Assembly (NCBI RefSeq): GCF_002902905.1
Contig: NZ_CP026124.1
Location: 5,766,001-5,830,000, forward strand
Direction: 5' to 3'
DNA: 64,000 bases
DNA from: Achromobacter sp. AONIH1
Lineage (GTDB): Bacteria > Pseudomonadota > Gammaproteobacteria > Burkholderiales > Burkholderiaceae_B
The notes below the pieces were generated by a model, which saw nothing but the letters and a program-made list of their open reading frames with translations, did not search any database and was not told the origin of the DNA. Each line of letters starts with the position of its first letter. The stretch's first letter is position 1. The translations under genes were made by a program, and so were the position numbers. Shown here piece by piece: positions 27,362-35,887 of this stretch.

Positions 27362-28636
27362 ATGCGCCAGCCCGCCCCGCCCCTGCCGCGGCGGCTGGCC
27401 GGAGCCGCCTTGTGCGCGGCCCTGGCCGGCCCGGCCGCCGCGGCCGACATCCCCATCGGCGCCGGCGCCGACCTGGCGCGCGCCGTCGCGGCGGCCGCGC
27501 CCGGCGACCGCCTGCTGCTGGCCTCCGGCCGCTACGCCGGCGGCCTCGTCATCGACAAGCCGCTCACGCTGGAAGGCCCGGCCGACCGCAGCGCCGAGAT
27601 CGTCGGCACGCGCCAGGGCCGCACGCTGTGGATCACCGCGCCCGACGTGACGCTGCGCCACCTGACAGTGACCCGCTCTGGCCTGAGCCTGGCCGAGATG
27701 GACGCCGGCGTATTCCTGGACCGGACCGCGCACCGCGCCCTGGTCGAGCGCAACGACATCCTCGACAACCTGGTCGGCGTGCACGTCTGGGGACCGGACG
27801 ACGCCACCGTCCAGGGCAACCGCATCGTCGGCAACCGCGAGCTGCGCGTGGCCGAGCGCGGCAACGGCCTGACCCTGTGGAACACGCCCGGCACACGGGT
27901 GCTGGACAACGACATTTCCGCCGGCCGCGACGGCATCTTCGTCAACACCAGCAAGCGCAACCTGTTTCGAGGCAACCGCTTCCACGAACTGCGCTACGCG
28001 GTGCACTACATGTACACCAACGACAGCGAGATCAGCGGCAACGTCTCGATCGGCAACGACATCGCCTACGCCATCATGTACTCGCACCGCCTGGTCGTGA
28101 AGGACAACGTCGCGCGCGGCAGCGTCGAGCAGGGCCTGATGTTCAACTACGCGAACCACTCCGTCATCACCGGCAACAGCGTGGACGGCGGCGGCAAGTG
28201 CGTTTTCATCTACAACGCCAATCACAACACCTTCCAGGAAAACCATTTCGCCAACTGCGACATCGGCGTGCATTTCACCGCCGGCTCGGACGGCAACCGC
28301 ATCTCGCGCAACGCCTTCCTGCACAACCGCAACCAGGTGAAGTATGTCGGCACCCGCACGCTGGACTGGTCGGTCGACGGCCAGGGCAACTACTGGAGCG
28401 ACAACACCGCCTTCGACCTGGATGGCGACGGCATCGCCGACACCGCCTACCGGCCCAACGACGTGGTCGACCAGCTGCTGTGGCGCGCCCCGTCCGCGCG
28501 CATCCTGCTCAACAGCCCCGCCGTGTCGGTGGTGCGCTGGGCCCAATCCCAATTCCCCGCGATCCTGCCGGGCGGCGTGGTGGACAGCGCGCCGCTGATG
28601 AAACCGCCCGGCGCAAGCAACCAGGAGCTGCAATGA
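27362..28636 (+). CDS. nosD: Copper-binding periplasmic maturation protein NosD
   Basis: 424 residues with a signal peptide (AALCAALAGPAAAA) and a right-handed beta-helix of CASH/NosD repeats (for example RNLFRGNRFHELRYAVHYMY and NHNTFQENHFANCDIGVHF). NosD works with the NosFY ABC transporter in assembling the CuZ site of NosZ in the periplasm. It begins 6 bases after nosZ and overlaps nosF by 4 bases, so translation is coupled. Confidence 0.95.
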   Translation: MRQPAPPLPRRLAGAALCAALAGPAAAADIPIGAGADLARAVAAAAPGDRLLLASGRYAGGLVIDKPLTLEGPADRSAEIVGTRQGRTLWITAPDVTLRHLTVTRSGLSLAEMDAGVFLDRTAHRALVERNDILDNLVGVHVWGPDDATVQGNRIVGNRELRVAERGNGLTLWNTPGTRVLDNDISAGRDGIFVNTSKRNLFRGNRFHELRYAVHYMYTNDSEISGNVSIGNDIAYAIMYSHRLVVKDNVARGSVEQGLMFNYANHSVITGNSVDGGGKCVFIYNANHNTFQENHFANCDIGVHFTAGSDGNRISRNAFLHNRNQVKYVGTRTLDWSVDGQGNYWSDNTAFDLDGDGIADTAYRPNDVVDQLLWRAPSARILLNSPAVSVVRWAQSQFPAILPGGVVDSAPLMKPPGASNQELQ

Positions 28637-29562
28637 CTTCCCCCCTCGTCGCGCTGGCCGGCGTCGGCAAGCGCTACGGCGCGCACCATGCCCTGCAGGA
28701 CCTGGACCTGGACCTGCGGCAAGGCGAATGCGTGGCGCTGGCCGGCCACAACGGTGCCGGCAAGAGCACGCTGATCAAGCTGATCCTGGGCCTGATCCGC
28801 CCCAGCGCCGGACGCGTCGCGCTGTTCGGGCATGACGCCCACAGCCCGCGCGCGGCACAGCTGCGCGCGCGCGTCGGCTATCTGCCGGAAACGGTGGCGC
28901 TGCATCCGTCCATGACGGGCGCGGAAACGCTGGCCTTCTATGCGCGGCTCAAGCGCCAGCCGCTGTCGGCCAATGCCGCGCTGCTGGAACGGGTCGGCAT
29001 CGCCGCCGCCAGCGGCCGGCGCGTCGGCGGCTATTCCAAGGGCATGCGCCAGCGCCTGGCGCTGGCGCAGGCGCTGCTGGGCGAGCCGCAAGTGTTGCTG
29101 CTGGACGAACCCACCACCGGCCTGGACCCGGCCTCGCGCCAGCTGTTCTACCGCATCGTCGCCGAGCTGCGCGCGGCCGGCGCCACCATCCTGCTCAGCA
29201 CGCACGCCCTGTCCGAGCTGGCCGGACACGCCGACCGCGTCGTGGTCATGAAGGCCGGACGCAAGATCGCCGACGGCACCCTGTCCGAACTGCGCCGGCG
29301 CACCGGCCTGCCGCTGCGCATCCGCCTGACGCTGGCCGGGCCTGGGTCCGGGTCTGGGTCTGGGTCTGGCTCCGGCGCGCCGCTGCCCCCGCCCTGGCGC
29401 GCGCTGGACAGCGGCCGCTACGAACGCCTGTGCGCCGAGGACGAGAAGGTGGCGGCGATCCGCGCCATCGGCGCCATCGGCCAGGACATCCGCGATCTGG
29501 ACATCGACGTACCGGGCCTGGACGAGATCTACGCCCATCTGCTGGAACGGGAGGACATATGA
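28633..29562 (+). CDS. nosF: ABC transporter ATP-binding protein NosF
   Basis: 309 residues. Walker A GHNGAGKST, the signature GYSKGMRQRLALAQ and Walker B LLLDEPTTGLD are intact. Between the ATPase core and the C-terminal region lies a GPGSGSGSGSGSG linker encoded by a near-perfect hexanucleotide repeat (GGGTCT type, about 29342-29376), which could vary in length by slippage. NosF energises NosY in maturation of the NosZ copper centre. The frame extends upstream without a stop, but homology starts at MTSPLVALAGV. It overlaps nosD and nosY by 4 bases each. Confidence 0.95.
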   Translation: MTSPLVALAGVGKRYGAHHALQDLDLDLRQGECVALAGHNGAGKSTLIKLILGLIRPSAGRVALFGHDAHSPRAAQLRARVGYLPETVALHPSMTGAETLAFYARLKRQPLSANAALLERVGIAAASGRRVGGYSKGMRQRLALAQALLGEPQVLLLDEPTTGLDPASRQLFYRIVAELRAAGATILLSTHALSELAGHADRVVVMKAGRKIADGTLSELRRRTGLPLRIRLTLAGPGSGSGSGSGSGAPLPPPWRALDSGRYERLCAEDEKVAAIRAIGAIGQDIRDLDIDVPGLDEIYAHLLEREDI

Positions 29563-30392
29563 ACGCCATCCACGCCATCGCCGCCAAGGAAATCCGCGAC
29601 GGCCTGCGCAACCGCTGGGTGCTGGCGACCTCGCTGCTGCTGGCCGCGCTGGCGCTGGCCCTGGGGCTGCTGGGCAGCGCCCCCACCGGCTCGGTCAAGG
29701 TCGATCCGCTAACCGTCACCGTGGTCAGCCTGTCCAGCCTGTCGATCTTCCTGGTGCCGCTGATCGCCATGCTGCTGGCCTACGACGCCATCGTCGGCGA
29801 GGCCGACCGGGGCACGCTGGCGCTGCTGCTGAGCTATCCGGTGGCGCGCTGGCAGGTCATGGCGGGCAAGTTCGCCGGCCACCTGGTGATCCTGGCGCTG
29901 GCCACCGGCGCCGGCTACGGCTTCGCCGGCCTGGCGCTGCAATGGCTGCACGGCGGCGGCCTGGACGCGGCCGCCTGGCGGCCCTTCGCCCTGCTGATCG
30001 GCGCCAGCGTGCTGCTGGGCGCCAGCTTCCTGGCGCTGGGCTACCTGGTCAGCGCGGCGGTGCGCGAGCGCGCCACGGCGGCCGGCATCGCGGTCGGCGT
30101 CTGGCTGTTCTTCGTGGTGATCTACGACATGGCGCTGCTGGGCGCGCTGGCGGCCGACCAGGGCCGCCACATCGGCCCGGGCGCGCTCAACGCGCTGCTG
30201 CTGCTCAACCCCTCGGACGTGTACCGGCTGCTGAACCTCACCGGCTTCGAGCACATCGCGATGTACGCCGGCATGGCCGGCGTGGGCGATCAGGCCAGCC
30301 TGCCGCTGCCCACGCTGGCGCTGGCGCTGCTGCTGTGGATCGCGGCGCCGCTGCTGCTGGCGGCGGCGGTATTCCGGAGCCGCCAGCTATGA
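29559..30392 (+). CDS. nosY: ABC transporter permease NosY
   Basis: 277 residues with about six membrane helices (ATSLLLAALALALGLL, LVPLIAMLLAY, LLIGASVLLGASFLALGYLV, and so on) and the typical NosY segment YDAIVGEADRGTLALLLSYP after the second helix. It forms the membrane part of the NosDFY complex; the exported compound, perhaps a sulfur species, is not certain. It overlaps nosF and nosL by 4 bases. Confidence 0.94.
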   Translation: MNAIHAIAAKEIRDGLRNRWVLATSLLLAALALALGLLGSAPTGSVKVDPLTVTVVSLSSLSIFLVPLIAMLLAYDAIVGEADRGTLALLLSYPVARWQVMAGKFAGHLVILALATGAGYGFAGLALQWLHGGGLDAAAWRPFALLIGASVLLGASFLALGYLVSAAVRERATAAGIAVGVWLFFVVIYDMALLGALAADQGRHIGPGALNALLLLNPSDVYRLLNLTGFEHIAMYAGMAGVGDQASLPLPTLALALLLWIAAPLLLAAAVFRSRQL

Positions 30393-30889
30393 AAACGCTA
30401 CGTACATTGCTGGCCGCCGCCACGGCCGCGCTGGCCCTGGCGGCCTGCCGCGACGAGACGCCCGCCGCGCCGCCCGCGCCGCAGGCCATGAGCGCCGACG
30501 CCGTCGGCCACTACTGCGGCATGGTCCTGAACGACCACGCCGGCCCGAAGGGCCAGATCTTCGTGCGCGGCCGCGCCGGACCGGTGTGGTTCTCGTCGAT
30601 CAAGCAGGTCTTCGCCTACACCATGCTGCCCGAGGAGCCCAAGGGCCTGCTCGCCGTGTACGTGAACGACATGGCCACCGCCGGCGCCGACGGCGCGCCC
30701 GATCCCGCCGTGTGGATCGACGCGCGCCAGGCCTATTACGTGATCGAGGGCGGCTACATCGGCGGCATGGGCGCCGAGGACGCCATGCCGTTTTCCGACC
30801 AGGCGCGGGCGCAGGACTTCGCCCGCCGCCACGGCGGCCGCGTGGCCGCCTTCAGCGAGGTGCCCGAGCGCTACGTCTTCGCGCAATAG
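30389..30889 (+). CDS. nosL: Copper chaperone lipoprotein NosL
   Basis: 166 residues. The signal peptide ends in the lipobox LAAC with C20 as the lipidated residue. The copper-binding motif CGMVLNDH near residue 43 identifies NosL, which carries Cu(I) to apo-NosZ at the membrane. WIDARQAYYVIEGGYIGGMG and GGRVAAFSEV are further family blocks. Confidence 0.94.
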   Translation: MKTLRTLLAAATAALALAACRDETPAAPPAPQAMSADAVGHYCGMVLNDHAGPKGQIFVRGRAGPVWFSSIKQVFAYTMLPEEPKGLLAVYVNDMATAGADGAPDPAVWIDARQAYYVIEGGYIGGMGAEDAMPFSDQARAQDFARRHGGRVAAFSEVPERYVFAQ

Positions 30890-30980
30890 CGCGGTGGCGC
30901 CGCCCCCATCGCATCAACCCATCGCGTCAACAGACCCTCGCATCCAGAGTCATATCGAGCCCCACATCGAGACCCGCATC

Positions 30981-31985
30981 ATGAAGCTTCCCTCACGCCG
31001 CCGATTCATCGGCATCGCCGCCGCCAGCTCGGCGCTCGGCCTGCTGCCCTGGCGGGCGCTGGCCTTCAGCGCCCGCCCGCAAGCCGGCCTGGAACCCGTG
31101 GTCTGGCGCGGCGTCGCGCTGGGCGCGGACGCCGAGCTGCATCTGCTGCATCCGGACCGGGATGCGGCCCGGCGCCTGATCGACAGCGCGGTGGACGAGC
31201 TGCGCCGGCTGGAGACGGTATTCAGCCTGTACCGCGACGACAGCGCGCTGGCCGTGCTGAACCGCCAGGGCCATCTGAACGACCCGCCCGCCGACCTGCT
31301 GCGCCTCTTGAGCGAAAGCCGGCGGTTCAGCGTGCTGACCGGCGGCGTGTTCGATCCCACCGTGCAGCCGCTGTGGCAACTGTACGCCGGGCATTTCTCG
31401 CAGCCCGGCGCCGATCCCGACGGACCGCCGCCGGCGCGCCTGCGCGAGGCGCTGGCCAAGGTGTCCCACGCCGCCGTGGTGCTCGACAGCCGCGCCATCC
31501 GCTACGCGCGGCCCGGCATGGCCGTCACGCTGAACGGCATCGCGCAGGGCTATATCACCGACCGCGTGACCGACCTGCTGCGGCGCGGCGGCCTGGACCG
31601 CGCGCTGGTGGACATGGGGGAGATCTATGCCATGGGCGAGCGGAGCGACGGGCAGCCATGGCGCGCCGGCCTGGCCGACCCCGACCATCCCGACGCGCTG
31701 GCCGGACAGGTGACGCTGCGCGACCGCGCGCTCGCCACCTCGGGCGGCTACGGCACGCCGATAGACGCGGCCGGACGCTACACGCACCTGTTCGATCCGC
31801 GCGACGGCAACGCCCGGCCGCGCTACCGCAGCGTGTCGGTGATGGCGCCCACGGCCACGGCGGCCGACGCGCTGTCGACCGCCTTTTCCCACATGCCGCT
31901 GGAGGACGCCAAAAAAATCGCGCGCAGCCTGGGGCTGCGCGCGTGGTTCACATTGCCCGACGGCGGCCGGGCCCGGCTGGGATAG
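30981..31985 (+). CDS. apbE: FAD:protein FMN transferase (NosX/ApbE)
   Basis: 334 residues from the ATG at 30981. A twin-arginine-like start (SRRRFIGIAAASSALG) indicates export. The ApbE domain follows, with LETVFSLYRDDSALAVLN, VTLNGIAQGYITDRV and the late TAADALSTAFS. In nos operons this protein is called NosX; it attaches FMN covalently to the Thr of NosR. It lies 91 bases after nosL and closes the operon. Confidence 0.93.
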   Translation: MKLPSRRRFIGIAAASSALGLLPWRALAFSARPQAGLEPVVWRGVALGADAELHLLHPDRDAARRLIDSAVDELRRLETVFSLYRDDSALAVLNRQGHLNDPPADLLRLLSESRRFSVLTGGVFDPTVQPLWQLYAGHFSQPGADPDGPPPARLREALAKVSHAAVVLDSRAIRYARPGMAVTLNGIAQGYITDRVTDLLRRGGLDRALVDMGEIYAMGERSDGQPWRAGLADPDHPDALAGQVTLRDRALATSGGYGTPIDAAGRYTHLFDPRDGNARPRYRSVSVMAPTATAADALSTAFSHMPLEDAKKIARSLGLRAWFTLPDGGRARLG

Positions 31986-31991
31986 CCGGAA

Positions 31992-32777
31992 TCAGATCGA
32001 GGCCGAGGGATTCAGCCCGGCCAGCATCTGCGTGAAGATCTTGGGGCTGGCGGCCAGCACGTTGCCGGAGTCCATCCAGCCCTGCTCGCCGTCGAAGTCG
32101 GCGACCAGGCCGCCCGCTTCCAGCACCAGCAGGCTGCCCGCGGCCACATCCCAGGGCTTCAGGCCCACGCCGCAGAAACCGTCCAGGCGACCGCAGGCCA
32201 CGTAGGCCAGATCCAGCACCGTGGCGCCCAGGCGGCGCACGCCGGCGCTGTTTTCGGCCATCTTGCGGAAACGCGCCGAGCCCTGCTCCATGTCGCCCGA
32301 GTTGGGCCAGTGGGCGCCCAGCAGCGCGTCGTGGTAGCGGATGCGGCCCGAGACGCGCACGCGGCGGTCGTTCAGGAAGGTGCCGCCGCCACGGCTGGCG
32401 GTGAATAGTTCGTTGCGCGACGGATCATAGATGCACGCCTGCGTGACCTGGCCGCGCTGCGTCAGCGCGATCGACACCGCGTAGTTCGGCAGGCCGTGGA
32501 TGAAGTTGGTGGTGCCGTCCAGCGGATCGATGATCCACTGGAACTCGGCCTGATCCGGACCCTGCAGGCCGAATTCCTCGCCCAGGACCGCGTGGTCCGG
32601 GTAGGCGGCGCGCAACGTCTCGACGATGGACTCCTCGGCGGCGCGGTCGACTTCCGTGACATAATCGCGCGGCCCCTTGCGAGCCACGTTCAGGCGTTCC
32701 AAATCCAGGCTGGCACGGTTGATGATGGTGCCGGCACGCCGGGCCGCCTTGATGGCGATGTTGAGCATCGGGTGCAT
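31992..32777 (-). CDS. suhB: Inositol-1-monophosphatase family protein SuhB
   Basis: 261 residues. The start MHPMLNIAIKAARRAG is the same as in E. coli SuhB and fixes the ATG at 32777. Metal-binding motifs are GEEFG, WIIDPLDGTTNFIHG and the C-terminal KPWDVAAGSLLVLEAGG. It hydrolyses myo-inositol 1-phosphate; in E. coli SuhB also joins the ribosomal RNA antitermination complex. It ends convergently with apbE, 6 bases apart. Confidence 0.95.
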   Translation of the reverse strand: MHPMLNIAIKAARRAGTIINRASLDLERLNVARKGPRDYVTEVDRAAEESIVETLRAAYPDHAVLGEEFGLQGPDQAEFQWIIDPLDGTTNFIHGLPNYAVSIALTQRGQVTQACIYDPSRNELFTASRGGGTFLNDRRVRVSGRIRYHDALLGAHWPNSGDMEQGSARFRKMAENSAGVRRLGATVLDLAYVACGRLDGFCGVGLKPWDVAAGSLLVLEAGGLVADFDGEQGWMDSGNVLAASPKIFTQMLAGLNPSASI

Positions 32778-32896
32778 AAAATTCCGTACGAATGCGGTGA
32801 GATAGGCCGTCAGCCGCCTCCCCGCCGCGCCGCTCCCACACTGGGGTAACGGCCCGAAAATATCAGGAAAGCGCCAAGCCAAACGCGCCATTTTAA

Positions 32897-33769
32897 ATGA
32901 CTCAAGAAAATTTCATCGGCGAACCGTCCCGGGACGGTAAATCGCCCTCTTCCGAAGGGGTCTGCGCGCCCCCCGAAACCGGCTCGCCGGCGGTGTTTTC
33001 CCGCGTCCGTTTCATCATGGTGAACCCCAGCCACCCCGGCAATGTCGGCTCGGCCGCCCGGGCGATCAAGACCATGGGGTTCTCGGAACTGGTGCTGGTG
33101 GCGCCCCATGTCGAGGACGTGACCCGGCACCCCGAGGCCGTGGCCCTGTCCAGCGGCGCCGCCGACGTGCTGGAGAACGCCCGCGTCTACGCCACGCTGG
33201 AAGAGGCGCTGGCCCCGGTGACGCTGGCCTTCGCGCTGACGGCGCGGGTGCGCGACCTGGCCCCCCCGCCCTGCGACATCCGCCAGGCGGCCGAGCTGGC
33301 CTGCGCGCACCTGGGACAGGCGGCCGAGGGCGTGGCGGCCATCGTGCTGGGCACCGAGAAGTCCGGGCTCACCAACGCCCAGATCGCGCTGTGCCACCGC
33401 ATCTGCCACATCCCGGCCAATCCCGAGTACAGCTCGCTGAACGTGGCCCAGGCGCTGCAGCTGGCCGCCTGGGAACTGCGCTACGCGCTGCTGATCGACC
33501 AGGGCGCGGCCCTGCTGCCCGTCTCGACCGCGCAGGAACCCTCGCGCGGCGCGGAGCCGGCCTCCAGCGAAGCGGTGCAGGCCTTCCTGGCCCATTGGGA
33601 ATCGGCGCTGGTCGAGGTGCGTTTCCTGGACCCCGCCCACCCCAAGAAGCTGATGCCGCGCATGCGACACCTGTTTTCCCGGGCCGGCCTCACGCGCGAC
33701 GAGGTCGACATGATGCGCGGCGTCTGCACCGCCATGCTGACGGACTACCGGAACAGCAGGAAAAAATAG
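32897..33769 (+). CDS. trmJ: tRNA (cytidine/uridine-32-2'-O)-methyltransferase
   Basis: 290 residues. SPOUT-fold motifs are clear: FIMVNPSHPGNVGSAARAIK at the N-terminal side, AIVLGTEKSGLTNAQI, and the knot segment IPANPEYSSLNVAQALQLAA. TrmJ uses S-adenosylmethionine to methylate the 2'-hydroxyl of residue 32 in several tRNAs. An N-terminal extension of about 35 residues precedes the family start. It is divergent from suhB, an arrangement common in Burkholderiales. Confidence 0.94.
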   Translation: MTQENFIGEPSRDGKSPSSEGVCAPPETGSPAVFSRVRFIMVNPSHPGNVGSAARAIKTMGFSELVLVAPHVEDVTRHPEAVALSSGAADVLENARVYATLEEALAPVTLAFALTARVRDLAPPPCDIRQAAELACAHLGQAAEGVAAIVLGTEKSGLTNAQIALCHRICHIPANPEYSSLNVAQALQLAAWELRYALLIDQGAALLPVSTAQEPSRGAEPASSEAVQAFLAHWESALVEVRFLDPAHPKKLMPRMRHLFSRAGLTRDEVDMMRGVCTAMLTDYRNSRKK

Positions 33770-33778
33770 GCAAAAAAA

Positions 33779-33797
33779 GGGACGGAAATTCCGTCCC
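33779..33797 (-). terminator. Terminator between trmJ and the Bug gene
   Basis: GGGACGGAA and its complement around one base; the working stem is about 7 bp with a 5-base loop. On the minus strand it ends in seven T residues, so it terminates the Bug gene. Confidence 0.7.
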
Positions 33798-33872
33798 CTG
33801 TCCGTCCAGGCCCCGCCATCCGGCGACGGGCCCGGGCGATTCGCCGGGGCCGGCCACGCCGGCCCGCGGCGC

Positions 33873-34862
33873 TCAGTCCACCTTGGCGCCCGAGGCCTTG
33901 ACCACCGGGGCCCAGCCTTCCACTTCCGACTTGATGAACTGGCCGAACTCGGCAGGCGTGGTCTTCACGCCCACGGCGCCCAGCTGCTCGAAGCTGCGCT
34001 GCACCTCGGGCTTGTCCAGTGCCTTCACCATGGCGGCGTTGAGCTTGTTGATGACCTCGGGCGGCGTGCCGGCCGGGGCGATCAGGCCGAACCAGGACGA
34101 CACGTCGAAATTGGCGAAGCCAGCTTCCTTCATGGTCGGCACGTCCGGCGCGCTCTTGGAGCGCTCGGTGGTCGTCACCGCCAGCGCGCGCAGCTTGCCC
34201 GACTGCACGTGCGGCCATGCCGAGGGCATGTTGTCGAACATGAACTGCACCTGGCCGCCGATCAGGTCGGTGATGGCCGGCGCGCTGCCCTTGTAGGGCA
34301 CGTGCAGCACGTCGATGCCGGTCTGCATCTTGAACAGCTCGCCCGCCATGTGGATCGAGGTGCCGCTGCCCGACGAGGCAAAGGCCAGCTTGCCGGGATT
34401 CTTCTTGGCGTAGTCGACCAGTTCCTGCACGGTCTTTACCGGCACCTGCGGATTGACCACCAGGATGTTGGGCACCTTGGCGCCCAGCGCCACCGGCGCG
34501 AAATCGCGGGTCAGGTCGAAGTTGACGTTCTTGTACAGCGTCTGGTTAATCGCGCTGGTCACGGCCACGAACAGCAGCGTGTAGCCGTCCGGCGCCGCGC
34601 GTTGCACCTGATCGGTGGCGATGTTGCTGCCCGCGCCCGGCTTGTTCTCGACCACGAAGGACTGGCCCAGGCTCTCGGTCAGTTCCTTGGCCATGATGCG
34701 GGCGATCACGTCGGTGGTTCCGCCGGCGGAAAAGCCGACCACGATGCGGACAGGCTTGTCCGGATAGGCCGCCAGGGCGACGCCGCTGGCGAACACACCC
34801 GCGGCGGCGGTCAGTAGGGTGGCGGCAAGGCGCCGCAGACCGGGCTTGTGACCTGGAATCAT
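33873..34862 (-). CDS. Bug-type tripartite tricarboxylate receptor (TctC family)
   Basis: 329 residues from the ATG at 34862. A signal peptide ends near VALAAYPDKP. The mature start YPDKPVRIVVGFSAGGTTDV, the VVENKPGAGSNIA block and PYKGSAPAITDLIGGQVQFM are hallmarks of the Bordetella uptake gene (Bug) family. These periplasmic proteins bind small carboxylates or aromatics; most lack nearby transporter genes, as here. It is divergent from an IclR regulator, with two palindromes between them, so it is probably controlled by it. Confidence 0.94.
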   Translation of the reverse strand: MIPGHKPGLRRLAATLLTAAAGVFASGVALAAYPDKPVRIVVGFSAGGTTDVIARIMAKELTESLGQSFVVENKPGAGSNIATDQVQRAAPDGYTLLFVAVTSAINQTLYKNVNFDLTRDFAPVALGAKVPNILVVNPQVPVKTVQELVDYAKKNPGKLAFASSGSGTSIHMAGELFKMQTGIDVLHVPYKGSAPAITDLIGGQVQFMFDNMPSAWPHVQSGKLRALAVTTTERSKSAPDVPTMKEAGFANFDVSSWFGLIAPAGTPPEVINKLNAAMVKALDKPEVQRSFEQLGAVGVKTTPAEFGQFIKSEVEGWAPVVKASGAKVD

Positions 34863-34882
34863 GATGTCTCCGTGCAGGTACT

Positions 34883-34897
34883 GTCCATCAAGTGGAC
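34883..34897. promoter_or_regulatory. Candidate IclR operator 1
   Basis: GTCCA-TCAAG-TGGAC is a perfect 15-bp palindrome 21 bp in front of the Bug gene. The same half-sites recur at 34956, 73 bp away, about seven helical turns, so a regulator could bind both on one face of the DNA. Confidence 0.6.
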
Positions 34898-34955
34898 GAT
34901 TTGAATTCTTGAATAGGGAATTCTCGGCTATACACGGCCGGCGCATCAAGGTAGA

Positions 34956-34970
34956 GTCCACGCAACGGAC
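34956..34970. promoter_or_regulatory. Candidate IclR operator 2
   Basis: GTCCACGCAACGGAC carries GTCC/GGAC half-sites with the same 15-bp outline as the site at 34883. It lies 65 bp before the iclR start. Confidence 0.55.
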
Positions 34971-35034
34971 AATGGTTTTCCCTTGCCCGGCGTTTGCCAG
35001 TTGGTGATAATCCCCAAAGTTTTCAGAGAGTTGC

Positions 35035-35796
35035 ATGCAAGACAGCGATGCCGCGGCCGCAGGCCCACGCACATTGCGGCGCGGATTGGCCGTCCTGGCC
35101 GCCCTGCGGGATCAGGGCCCTGACGGCCTGAGCGTGACCGATATCGCCCGCCTGACGGGCATCCAGCGCCCCACCATCTACCGCCTGCTGGCGGCCCTGC
35201 TAGACGCCGGCCTGGTGCTGCCCGTGACGGGCACCAAGAAGTACCGCGCCCAGCTCGCGGTGGACCCCGATACCCGCTCCCGCGACCCGCGCGTGCGCCA
35301 GCTGCTGCCGGTGCTGCGACGGCTGGCCGACCGCACCGGCGACGCGGTGTTCCTGGTGGTGCGCGACGAGGACGATTCCATCAGCCTGCACCGCGAGATC
35401 GGCAGCTACCCCGTGCAGATCCTCGCCACCTACGCCGGCAAGCGCCAGCCGCTGGGCGTGGGATCGGGCGGCATGGCGCTCCTGGCCGCCCTGCCCGACG
35501 AGGTCGCGCGCGGCATCGTCGAGCGCAATTCCGGCCGGCTCGACGAGTACGGCGGCATGACGCCGCAGGAAATGTACCGATTGATCGAGAACACCCGCGC
35601 GCGCGGCTATTCGGTGGTGGGCAACCACGCCGTGCGCGGCGCGCTGGGCGTGGGCTGCGCGCTGCTGGACGCGCATGGCGCGCCGCTGCTGGCCGTCAGC
35701 GTCACCGCGATCATCGACCGCATGCCGGCGCAGCGCCAGCGCGAGATCGCCGGCTGGATCAAGACCGAGCTGGCAAGGCTGGCGGCGCAGGCCTAG
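35035..35796 (+). CDS. IclR-family transcriptional regulator
   Basis: 253 residues with an IclR winged helix at the N-terminus (DGLSVTDIARLTGIQRPTIY) and the effector domain from about residue 80 (DAVFLVVRDEDDSISLHREI, LGVGSGGMALLAALP, GALGVGCALLDAHGAP). It is divergent from the Bug receptor gene and is its likely regulator. The ligand is probably the compound bound by that receptor, which is inference. Confidence 0.93.
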   Translation: MQDSDAAAAGPRTLRRGLAVLAALRDQGPDGLSVTDIARLTGIQRPTIYRLLAALLDAGLVLPVTGTKKYRAQLAVDPDTRSRDPRVRQLLPVLRRLADRTGDAVFLVVRDEDDSISLHREIGSYPVQILATYAGKRQPLGVGSGGMALLAALPDEVARGIVERNSGRLDEYGGMTPQEMYRLIENTRARGYSVVGNHAVRGALGVGCALLDAHGAPLLAVSVTAIIDRMPAQRQREIAGWIKTELARLAAQA

Positions 35797-35808
35797 CCGG
35801 CGCGGCCC

Positions 35809-35836
35809 GTTCGATGGCGCCACGGCGCCCTCGAAC
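35809..35836. terminator. Possible bidirectional terminator hairpin
   Basis: GTTCGA-T-GGCGCC and GGCGCC-C-TCGAAC form a stem of 12 pairs with one mismatch and a 2-base turn, between the convergent iclR and phosphotransferase genes. There is no T run, so factor-independent termination is uncertain. Confidence 0.4.
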
Positions 35837-35887
35837 GCGGTCCGTCGAACACTCGGCCTGGAACCCGATCTTGCCCCGGCAAGCGCG

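Noticed and set aside
26917..28632. Upstream extension of the nosF frame
   Set aside because: It runs through nosZ and nosD in another frame; NosF homology starts at 28633 with a 4-base overlap to nosD.
25883..28633. 916-codon minus-strand open frame
   Set aside because: Antisense of nosZ and nosD, produced by high GC at third positions; no protein pattern.
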